Shown here: positions 43,807-52,930 of the stretch, one piece after another
Numbering within the stretch: the stretch's first letter is position 1
How the letters are laid out: every line of letters begins with the position of its first letter
Source: Lantana camara
Taxonomy: Eukaryota > Streptophyta > Magnoliopsida > Lamiales > Verbenaceae
Assembly: GCA_037501455.1 (NCBI GenBank)
Contig: CM074862.1
Coordinates: 85,335,501-85,399,500 of the forward strand
DNA length: 64,000 nt
Direction: 5' to 3'
Made by a program: the position numbers and the translations under genes
The notes under the pieces: model-generated
Database searches by the model: none
The model's input: the letters and a program-made list of their open reading frames with translations, nothing else
What the model was told of the DNA's origin: nothing

Positions 43807-46038
43807 TGTTGGGATAAATGCCCTGAAAATCCAATTATATTGTAAATATTTTGGATTAATAAAACTGAAATTATAGCAAGTTATGAGTATTTTACAAATT
43901 TAATAATTAATGACGTGTGATGGTATTTTTATATGAAATGTGTTTCATAGGAAAAGACTTTAAATACCAAGAATCACGTGTCATTAAAGTTCTAGTCAGT
44001 ATGATAAGAAGATGTTCTTATCAAGACTATAATGTTATATAAGATGATTAGTCTTTCGTCATAGGGAAATGGAGTTTCCGATTATGACACATTGATCACT
44101 TTCAATGAGATTGGAAACATCGAACTGGACTACTGAGATTGTTCATTTTGTACTGCTATCTAAAATGAACAAAATCTCGGAAGCATTAGACTCTTAATCC
44201 TGGTAGTGTTTCTACTTTAGGCATGTAGTGTTAATCACTGTGATGTACTCAGAAGTGAAGTCTCGGTAACGGGTTGCCAAAATACTTTGTACGTTCGGTG
44301 ATTGCATGAAATTTGCTAAAGAGAAATATTGATCGAGGAATCTGTAGCCTTGGTGGAAGGTTAAAGATATCCCTGAAATAGATTTGCAAAAGTTCAAATA
44401 AAACTTTAGCCAAAGTACTTCGTGTGTGCGTCACCGAAGTCGTATGTTGAATGTGTTTCATATACAGGGAATTTGAACTTAAGGCAAATCAAGAATTTCA
44501 GATTGAAAGTAAAAAATAAATGATAGTAGTATTGATTTCTTTTTCATGGATATATGTACAGAGGAGTAAAATGCAAAATTATTCTAGATCGAGAAATTCG
44601 TGAATAATTTAATTAATTTTAGAGTTCAACAATATTTATTTAGTGGAATTAAATATTGTTAAACGGTAATCAATTATTGTCATGGAATGATAATAGATTG
44701 ACCCGTTTGGAGCTAAAATTAATTAGTCCTGCAGGTCCCTTCGCAAGCCCCAACGAGGATCAAAGAGAAAATATTAAAAGGAGAGAGAGAAATGTTTTTT
44801 CAAAAGAGTTTGAAAATAGCCAAATAGTTTATTTTGAGAAAATAAATTAAATTCCAAAGAGTTGGAAATGCCCGAAATTTTATTTTGGAGAAAATAAAAT
44901 TTTTTCGGAAAAAAAAAAAAGTTTTTGCTGACGTGGCAGAAGTGCTGACGTGGCGTTGACAGGGCACCGCGTGGACGACACGTGGACGATGCAGATTGAG
45001 CCGCGTCAGCGTGTGTCAACGGCCCAGATCATGCTGACTGAAAAATCAACGGGTCGTGGGAGCGGGCCATCGGGTCGGGTCACCGGGCAGGGTCGGTACA
45101 TGGTTTGTCCGACCCGAACACGTGGACGAATAGGATTCCAACACGTGTCCATGGGTCAGACCAAGTTGAACCGACCGGTTCATTGTTGAACCGGTCTACG
45201 TATTGAACCGTCGGTTGGACCGGACCGGCCACGTGGCAGCTGTTTGTGGCAGCGTGCCCCTCACACGAGCCAAGCACACAGCCGCCACATGGGTGGCGTG
45301 TGTGGATGCGTGTGGACTCCGTTGGGCACGTGTCCGGCGCTGCCTTGCTTGCCTTGGAGTGCACTACACTCCGGTGTGTCCTGATTGGCCTTTCGAACTT
45401 GAGAGCTACGCCAAAAAATGAGAAAATGCTGCAGAGGTCCCTTAATGTTTGCTATAAATAGGGGCTTCACTTTCATATTTCAGTAGATTAATTCCAGCAG
45501 TCCATTTCTCAGTTTTGAAAGCCATCCAGCACTCTCTCTCTCTAGATTAATTAATCCTAATTAAAGATTAATTAATACTTAATTAGGTGGTTATCTAATT
45601 AATATATATTCCACTTAATTAATAGAAAATAGGGATTTTCTGAAATTACAAAAAAGGGTTTTTCTAGAAAATATTTTTTCAAAGTATTTAGTGAAATACT
45701 GTCGGAGCCCACACTCCAATTTCTTAATCGGGATGTTGCGGGGAAGCTCTGCCGGTTTCACGGGAAAATATCGAGGTGCTGGAAAAGTGCCGTTGGTAGC
45801 CAATTTTGGAGTACGGTAATATCGTTATGCTGTTGAAATTAATATTTGCATATTGTGATTCTATGCTAGATGATTTAAAATTATGTTATCAATGTCTGTA
45901 TATATTAGAGTTATGCTGCCCGATTTGTTCCGCTGCTTATTAAAATATTTTAGAAATATTTTGATAACGAGGTTATGGCGAAATTTTTTGAAATATTATG
46001 CTATACCGTCACTCTGTCTCGGGTCCGCCACACCAACA
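43807..46038 (+). repeat. Copia 3' LTR (2.23 kb)
   Basis: Pairs with the 5' LTR over its whole length. Small indels occur near the GC-rich part (44935-44990). TATA box at 45453-45460 and G-boxes upstream are conserved, so it could drive transcription towards the MULE 5' leader to its right. Confidence 0.95.
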
Positions 46039-46223
46039 GTATGATCAAAGATAAGTTGAGATACTAAACGGACATGTTGTATTGGCGTCCAAAACAGGTT
46101 AGGGAATGTTCTGTATTAAACCCAGATAGATAACAAAGCCATTCCCATGCTGTAAAGAATCATTGAGTGAAAACGCATATTAGGGTTCAGAAAAAACTCA
46201 TACGAACCAAAATCTTTCTTTAC

Positions 46224-46246
46224 CTTTGGTTGTTGTTGTTTGCCAT
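46224..46246 (-). pseudogene. First exon of the MULE transposase gene
   Basis: A 23-base exon, ATG to AG followed by a GTAAAG donor, encoding MANNNNQ plus two bases. Joining phase matches exon 2 at 36114. The whole copia element lies in the intron between them. The leader upstream (46250-46330, CT-rich on minus) fits a 5' UTR. This small exon is an inference from splice signals. Confidence 0.5.
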
Positions 46247-46540
46247 TGTCCGTGTAATCAGAGAGAGGTGATACGTAGGGTTCTTTGAAGAATCAAACGA
46301 ACAGCACAGCGGTCGGAGAAGAAATTTTAGAAAAATAGGGATTGGGTTTTTCGTCGCACAGCCAGGAAGAATAGTTGAATGTGATTTGGGGTCAGATTAT
46401 AATTTTGTATAAATTTTGGGGTCAAAAAGAATCTCCAAAAACTTGACGTGGCAACGATTAATTAGGCTGAGTAATTAAATAAGAGCTAATTATACCCTTA
46501 ATGAAGCAAAGGGTTATATACCCAATTCTTTTGAAACTAG

Positions 46541-46575
46541 GGGGTTACATAACAAAAAAAAGTCTTGGGTGTCCC
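46541..46575 (-). repeat. Right terminal inverted repeat of the large MULE
   Basis: Read on minus: GGGACACCCAAGAC, a T run, then GTTATGTAACCCCC. It matches the left end at 11958-11993. It lies about 300 bases upstream of the transposase start, as expected for a MULE. Confidence 0.6.
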
Positions 46576-46745
46576 TCATAACAAAAAGCCCTAGCTAGCA
46601 GCTAAGACCAAAACCATGACAACTTCTAATTTATATTGTTAATGCTGATTTTAATGTTAAGACTACCCTGCGCAATTCACCATCTAGGAACATATTCGAG
46701 CAAATATATATTATCGATTATTTTATGTGAATGACATATTCTAAT
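46576..46745. other. Flank of the MULE, nothing recognisable
   Basis: AT-rich, 170 bases, no frame or repeat identified. Confidence 0.4.
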
Positions 46746-47626
46746 GTATGTTTTAAAACCCGGACCGGACCGGCAGGTCGGACCGGTTTAACCGGTGACC
46801 GGCCGTCCATCCGGTCCGGACAGCCCCCCAAAACCAGTCTTTAATCGGACCAGTGCTGACCGAGGTGAACCAGTCCAAAACCGGTTAAAAAAACGGCCCA
46901 GATCATTCCACGGGCCGGTTGACCCAGTTTTTTTTTTTTTTTTTTTAAATTGTAAAAAAACATTTTTAATCTGGGGCTTGTGGGATTCGAACCCATCACC
47001 TCTATCTTAAAAGGTGAATTTTGAAACCATCAAGACTAATTACATGTTTGATCTCCATTGGAAAAAAGTTTTAATAATATACCTGAGTAATAAACTCACC
47101 AAATCCAAGTTCTAAAAGAATATTAATTATGATTACAAATATTATAATATATATAAGAATTCAATTTAAATATGGGTAAGATAATATGAAATATTTTATT
47201 TATTATAATATATATTTATAAAAAATAAATGTATGTGTGATGTGTTTTTTATTTTTTTTCACAATAAAAATATGTTATTTGTTAAATCAATCTTTTATCT
47301 ATATTATTAATTTGGTTGATATTGATTATTTTGCTATTTAGTTAAATATTTTATCTATATGTTTGTAGATTTATGGTTTGAAAGTCTATTATTCGAGATG
47401 TTATTTGAAAATTAATGAGTAGTTTAATATCATTTAACTTATTTTATTATTTTTGGTTAATATTTATATAATAATATATATTATTATATATTTACATAAT
47501 TAAATATAAATATTATTTAATTATGACGTCACACCGGTTCGACCGGTGGTCCGACCGGTCGAACCAGTAAAACCAGTAACCAGTAAGGGCTCCGGTTCGA
47601 CGTCCGGTCTGGGTTTTAAAACATAC
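46746..47626. mobile_element. GGACCGG-type hAT-like MITE
   Basis: Terminal inverted repeats GTATGTTTTAAAACCC and its complement GGGTTTTAAAACATAC; subterminal regions are rich in ACCGGTCGGACCGG. The element at 61403-62354 has the same design and a clear 8-bp duplication, which supports the hAT assignment. Here the flanks (ATTCTAAT and TCACAAAT) do not match well. The AT-rich middle has no transposase. A T20 run is at 46930. Confidence 0.7.
46978..47040 (-). other. tRNA-like relic inside the hAT-like MITE
   Basis: On minus, TAGTCTTGATGGTT resembles an A box and GGGTTCGAATCCC matches a B box, with a possible CACC/GGTG anticodon-type stem between them. There is no proper acceptor stem, so I do not call a tRNA gene. 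It may be the remnant of a tRNA-derived sequence. Confidence 0.35.
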
Positions 47627-47698
47627 TCACAAATAATATGATGGACAAACACTTTAATAAATATTAATATGTCGCATTGAAACGTATCGAGTACTCAT

Positions 47699-49929
47699 TG
47701 TTGGGATTAATGCCCGAAAAATCCAATTATATTGTAAATGTTTTGGATTAATAAAACTGAAATTATTGCAAGTTATGAGTATTTTACAAATTTAATAATT
47801 AATGACGTGTGATGGTATTTTTATATGAAATGTGTTTCATAAGAAAAGACTTTAAATACCAAAGATCGCGTGTCATTAAATTTCTAGTCGGTATGATAAG
47901 AAAATGTTCTTATCAAGACTATAATATGTTATGTAAGATGATTAGTCTTTCGTCATAGGGGAATGGAGTTTCCAATTATAACACATTGATGATTTTCAAT
48001 AAGATTGGAAACATCGAACTGGACCACTGAGATTATTCATTTTATACTGCTATCTAAAATGAACAAAATCTCGGAAGCATTAGACTCTTAATCCTGGTAG
48101 TGTTTCTACTTTAGACATGTAGTGTTAATCACTGTAATGTACTCAGAAGCGAGGTCTCGGTATCGGGTGGCCAAAATACTTTGTACGTTCGGTAATTGCA
48201 TGAAATGTGCTAAAGAGAAATATTGATCAAGGAATCTGTAGCCTTGCTGGAAGGTTAAAAGATATCCCTGAAATAGATTTGCAAAAAGTTCAAATTAAAT
48301 CTTTGGCCAAAGTACTTCGTGTGTGCGTCACCGAAGTTGTATGTTGAATGTGTTTCACATACAGGGAATTTGGACTTAAGGCGAATCAAGAAATTTCAGA
48401 TTGAAAGTGAAAAAATAAATGATAGTAGTATTGATTTATTTTTCATGGATATATGTACAGAGGAGTAAAATGCAAAATTATTCTATATCGAGAAATTCGT
48501 GAATAATTTAATTAATTTTAGAGTTCAACAATATTTATTTAGTGGAATTAAATATTGTTAAAAGGTAATCAATTATTGTCATGGGATGATAATAGATTGA
48601 CCCGTTTGGAGCTAAAATTAATTAGTCCTGCAGGTTCCCCCGCAAGCCCCAACGAAGATCAAAGAGAATATTAAAAGGATAGAGAGAAATAAATTTTCAA
48701 AGAGTTTGAAAATAGCCAAGGAATTTATTTTGAGAAAATAATTAAATTCCAAAGAGTTGGAAATGCCCGAAATTTTATTTTGGAGAAAACAAAAATTTTC
48801 CCGAAAAAAAAAAAAGTTTTTTTATGACGTGTAGAAGTACTGAGGTGGCAGGTGACGTGTCACGCCACGTCAGCGGGTCAGCGCCACTGGGCGCAACATG
48901 GCGCAACACATCGACGATGGGGATTGCGCCTCGTCATCAAATACGGACGCTCCAGATTGGTTTTGGCGTGGGTCAGGAAACGGGTCGGATAGCGGTTCGG
49001 TTGACCGAGTCAACGGGTAGGGTCAGGTCATGGTTTGACCAACCCGGACACGTGGACTAATGGTGATTCGCCACGTGGATGCTGAGTTAGACCGCCTGAG
49101 CCGACCGGTTCATGGACAAACCGTTGGACCGCCAGACATGTGGCACTCACTCGTGCCTTCGTGAGGTTCACACTCGCCAAGCACACAGCCGCCACAAGGG
49201 CGGCGCGTGCCTTGCCCGTTTGGCGCGTGCTTGGCACCGCCGTGATCGTCTTGGCGTGCACTCCACTCCGGCGGTCTCTGATTGGCCATTAGGCCTTGGG
49301 AGCTACAGAATAAATTCGAAAAAGGACGCGGATGTCCCTAATTTTATGGGCAATGCTTGTTCATTTAATCATCAGCTTTAGGCATTCCATTTCCAGTAGT
49401 TTCAAAGCCATTTTCGGCAATCTCTCTCTCTTTTAATTAATTGATCCTTAAGGATCAATTAATTATTTAATTAGGTGGTTATATAATGAATATATAATCC
49501 ACTTAATTATTAGAAAATAGGGATTTTTTGAAATTAGAAAAAAGTGTTTTTCTAGAAAAATATTTTCTCAAAGTATTTAAGCGAAATACTGCCGGAGCCC
49601 ACACTCCAAAATCTTAATTGGGGATATTGCGGGGAAGCTCTGCCGGTTTCACGAGAAAATATCAAGGTGCTGGAAAAGTGCCGCTGATAGCCATTTTTGC
49701 AGTACGGAAATACCATTGTACTGCCGAAATTAATATTTGCATATTGTGATTATATGCTAGATGATTTAAAATTATGTTATCGATATCGGTATATATTAGA
49801 GTTATGCTGCCCGATTTTTTCCGCTGCTTTATTAAAATATTTTGGAAATATTTTGATAACAAGGTTATGGCGAAAATTTTGAAATATTCCGCTATACCGT
49901 TATTCTGTCTCGAGCCCGCCACACCAACA
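47699..49929 (+). mobile_element. Solo LTR of the copia family
   Basis: TGTTGGGATTAATGCC...GCCCGCCACACCAACA, 2.23 kb, in the same orientation as the copia element at 36518-46038. It is flanked by CTCAT (47694-47698) and CTCGT (49930-49934), a 5-bp duplication with one change. It is more diverged than the paired LTRs and its TATA box is lost. No gene. Confidence 0.9.
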
Positions 49930-50168
49930 CTCGTGTTATAAAGTCAAAAGGGTTTTATGCTCGAAATTCCATTGTTGTTTTCGGGGTGTATGAGGGAGAT
50001 ACGAGGGGCTTAGATAGAATAAAGAGCAATAAATACCTGCTTCGTACACTTTCTGCATTATTGCCAATCTACCTTTTTCGTTTCATCTTTTTTCCAGCAT
50101 ATTCTTGATTGCCTCCTTGCTAATAATTTTATCATGCTTCGTTAGTTCATTGTTTATGTTACTATATC
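49930..50168. other. Short spacer, nothing recognisable
   Basis: Unique-looking AT-rich sequence between the solo LTR and the next hAT element; no credible frame. Confidence 0.4.
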
Positions 50169-50449
50169 TAGGGATGCAAACGAGACGAGCCAACTCACGA
50201 GCTTAACGAGTTGGCTCGATGGAAGCTCATGCTTGGGTTCGATGTCTGCGAGCCAAGCCCGAGCCATATGTTTCACATCTCGTAGCTCGTGAGCCGGCTC
50301 GCGAACTAATCTAAATTTAAAAAATATATTTTATATATATACATATATATATATTCATATATATGCTAATAATATAATATATAATATATTCATATATAAT
50401 ATATATATACGACAATATATATGCTAATAATATAATATAATATAATATG

Positions 50450-50480
<31 letters not shown>

Positions 50481-50656
50481 AACCCTAAGGCAATTTATAT
50501 ATATACACTATAAAGAAAAGCCTAAGGCAATTTATTCTCATTCCAATTTCAACCGCCAAGGTGAAACTCCCAGATCGTCAATTCATTCTAACTGCAATTT
50601 CAACCACGGCGAAAACCCAACCAAATCTACCACCTCACCTTACGCCAAAGTCCAGC

Positions 50657-50782
50657 ATCAGAGCACAGAGCCACCGCCTCCATCTCACGCCGCCAGCAAT
50701 CAGAGCACAGAGCCACCGCCTGCATCTCGCGCCGCCAACAATCAGAGCACAGAGCCACCGCCGGTATCTCACGCTGCCTCCT
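50657..50782 (+). repeat. Three-copy 42-bp minisatellite
   Basis: Units at 50657, 50699 and 50741 start ATCAGAGCACAGAGCCACCG. The period is a multiple of three, so in the plus frame it encodes three similar 14-residue repeats (IRAQSHRLHLTPPA-like). The repeat lies inside the hAT element. Confidence 0.85.
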
Positions 50783-51116
50783 ACCACCAAAGCGTTGCCA
50801 TCTCATGCCGCCTCCCACCACCGAAGCGCTACCATCTCACGCCGCAACTTTCTAAGCGCCACCCTCTCCACCACGCTCCAGGCCGCCGCCGCCATCTACA
50901 TCACCACTCACCACTCCTTGCTGAACTTAACCACCTCCCACGCACCGCTGGTTAGAGAGATTCAAAACTCTAAGATGAAGATTTTGAATTTAATTTTTTT
51001 GATTTTATTTTTTCTTTAAATTTTTGGTTCGTTTGTTCTTCTGCTTTGGATGTAAATAAATCTAGATTTCTGTCTTTGTTGGATGTAAATAAAGAAAAGA
51101 TTCGGAATTGAATAAA

Positions 51117-51426
51117 GGGATAAATATTTTTTACCATCTGAACTATTCCCGTTTTTGCAATTTACCATCCAAATAATTTTTCATTGCAAACCGCCATTCA
51201 ACCTTTGCATTTGTGACAAAACGCCATTTAAACCAGTTTTTTTTGTGGTTTTGGCAAAAAAAATTGACACGTGGCATTTTCCTAAAATATACACGTCGCA
51301 TCAAACCACCTTCAGATGACGTTTTGTCACAAATGCAAAAGTTGAATGGCGGTTTGTAATGAAAAATTATTTGGATGGTAAATTGTAAAAACGGGCATAG
51401 TTCGGATGGCAAAAAATCTTTTTCCC
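51117..51426. mobile_element. MULE-type MITE nested in the hAT element
   Basis: Ends GGGATAAATATTTTTTACC and its near complement; flanked by the perfect 9-bp duplication TTGAATAAA (51108-51116, 51427-51435). The two arms (about 110 bases each) are nearly complementary, so the transcript would form a long hairpin. Confidence 0.9.
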
Positions 51427-52085
51427 TTGAATAAATCTATATTTCGGTTCTTTTTTGGATGTAAATAAACAAAGGATTCAGAATTGGGGTTGGAAAAACC
51501 CAGATTTGAGGCTAAAAGAATGGTACTTTTAGGGTTTTCTCTTATGGCTCGTGGGTTCGACTCGGCTCGGACGAACCTTACTGCGAGCCAAGCCCGAACC
51601 CCCTCCATCGCGGCTCGGTGGCTTGCGAACCAAGCCTGAGCCAATATTTTTGGGTGCGAGCCCGAGCCCGAACCTACGAAAATTGGTAAAGCTCGGCTCG
51701 GCTCGGCTCGGCTCGTTTGCATCCCTAACTATATCTAATAACATACGAAATCTACTAAGGTCTTATTAACATGAATATTTCTTTGTAAATGCAGATGTTT
51801 CTCATTAACCAATCATGGTTAATATAATTAGTATAACTAGTTAGATCTCTCTCTAGTCTCTACAACTTTAAAATATAGATGTAAACGAGTTGAGCCAGCT
51901 TGTCACAAGCCCCAACCAAAACTTTTATTTTTTACTCATTGGCTTGCGAGCTGAAATGTTAGAATTAAAAAATTATTATACTTATATATTTTATACTAAA
52001 GCTAAAAATATTTGGAACTCAATTACTCAAATTCTTGACCCAACAATATAAGTTTATATTTCACACACAAAAAAAGGGAATCTTC

Positions 52086-52189
52086 GGATCAGGTTGAATC
52101 TGAATTTTGATTCGAACTTGGATTAAGTTGGGATATAGGATCAGGTTGAATCTGAATTTTGATTCAAACTTGGATTAAGTTGGGATAAA
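52086..52189. repeat. 52-bp tandem duplication
   Basis: GGATCAGGTTGAATCTGAAT starts at 52086 and again at 52138; the two units differ by about one base. Confidence 0.85.
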
Positions 52190-52350
52190 TTCAGGCCTGT
52201 ATATCTCAGGACTTAAAGATCAACGACTTCAGTTTTTTTTGTTTTTTACACAAGCGTACTCAAGTGGGATTGGAACCCAAAATCTTACCTTGGAGAATGA
52301 ACTCATTAACCACTTGGACCAACCAGACAATAGAGAACTGCTAGTAAGTT

Positions 52351-52460
52351 TTAGTTATGCAATATTATCTTTTTGAGAGCTAATCTCCACCATACTTTTT
52401 AGTACCACCCTAAAAATTATGGTGGAGATTAATTCCCAAAAGGATAATATGTATAACTAA
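52351..52460. repeat. Short inverted-repeat element (MITE-like hairpin)
   Basis: TTAGTTATGCAATATTATCT at 52351 pairs with AGGATAATATGTATAACTAA ending at 52460; the inner arms CTAATCTCCACCAT and ATGGTGGAGATTA are perfectly complementary. The loop is about 20 bases. No target duplication recognised. Confidence 0.7.
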
Positions 52461-52930
52461 GGCTTCGCCACAATATTTGGGGTTAAAAGGTGGGAAGCTT
52501 TTGTCGTATATTAACATTGCTTAAATTAGCCGTTAAATGGAAGTTTAAATGAGGGTCGTTGGATCAGCTTATATCGCGATCGTCAGATTGAGTTAAAAAA
52601 CATGGAAACCACGTCAAACTCATTAAAGAAGAGATGTCATGACCGTTCCTTTGGCAGAGATATATCCTACGACTATAACTTATTCTTGGAGATTTGGTGC
52701 AGAGTTCTATCAGATAGCTGTATTCTTGGAGATTTGCTGTAGAGTTTTATTCCTTTTAACAATTCGCTGATAGCCGTATATAGTGTTTGAATTCCATATT
52801 TATATCCAACCACAAATTTGAATTCGGTACATTTACCCGTTTGTTTTTAGAATTTTGATTTAATCTCTTGGTTTTTACTGATGGTCTTGATTTTTTATTC
52901 TCTTTTTTAAATTTTGTTGTAAAGATAAAA

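Larger units (their letters stand above)
36518..46038 (+). mobile_element. Full-length Ty1/copia element (Tork/Angela-like), inactive
   Basis: 5' LTR 36518-38745, PBS 38748-38760, gag-pol remnants 39867-43790, PPT 43791-43806, 3' LTR 43807-46038. A perfect 5-bp duplication GTATG flanks it (36513-36517, 46039-46043). Domains follow the copia order Gag, protease, integrase, RT, RNase H. A hand comparison of the first ~560 bases of the two LTRs shows about 18 differences, mostly transitions, so the insertion is not recent. The polyprotein has many stops and at least two frameshifts. It sits in intron 1 of the MULE transposase. Confidence 0.95.
11958..46575 (-). mobile_element. Large Mutator-like element (Kaonashi/KI type) with nested insertions
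   Basis: The two ends are imperfect inverted repeats: the left starts GGGACGCCCAAGTC and the right, read inward, GGGACACCCAAGAC, each followed by a T run and TAACCC. Between them are a MuDR-type transposase (minus, 46246-33850) and a DUF1985/Ulp1-like gene (minus, 27748-16197), the pairing known from Kaonashi/KI MULEs. Both are interrupted by younger elements with their own target duplications. Summing the nested elements (about 22.5 kb) leaves about 12.2 kb of MULE. No target duplication is recognisable (left flank tggtcccaa, right flank tcataacaa), so the ends are the weakest part of this call. Frameshifts and stops make it inactive now. Confidence 0.65.
50169..51727. mobile_element. Non-autonomous hAT element with nested MITE
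   Basis: Ends TAGGGATGCAAACGAG and CTCGTTTGCATCCCTA with the perfect 8-bp duplication ACTATATC (50161-50168, 51728-51735). Subterminal regions repeat GGCTCG/CGAGCC. It contains a TA-rich microsatellite (about 50325-50470), a 42-bp coding-like minisatellite (50657-50782) and a MITE (51117-51426). No transposase. A 152-codon plus frame (50561-51019) spans the minisatellite; I do not recognise it. Confidence 0.9.
51736..52930. other. Intergenic, with small repeats
   Basis: It holds a 52-bp tandem pair (52086-52189), a hairpin (52351-52460), a tRNA-like relic on minus near 52265-52330 (TCCAAGTGGTT and GGTTCCAATCC) and a repeated ATTCTTGGAGATTTG (52682 and 52723). Possible decayed promoter region of the kinesin pseudogene. 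No credible gene. Confidence 0.5.

Noticed and set aside
46978..47040. A functional tRNA gene on minus
   Set aside because: A and B boxes are present but no acceptor stem or regular cloverleaf can be formed; the same holds for the relic near 52265-52330.
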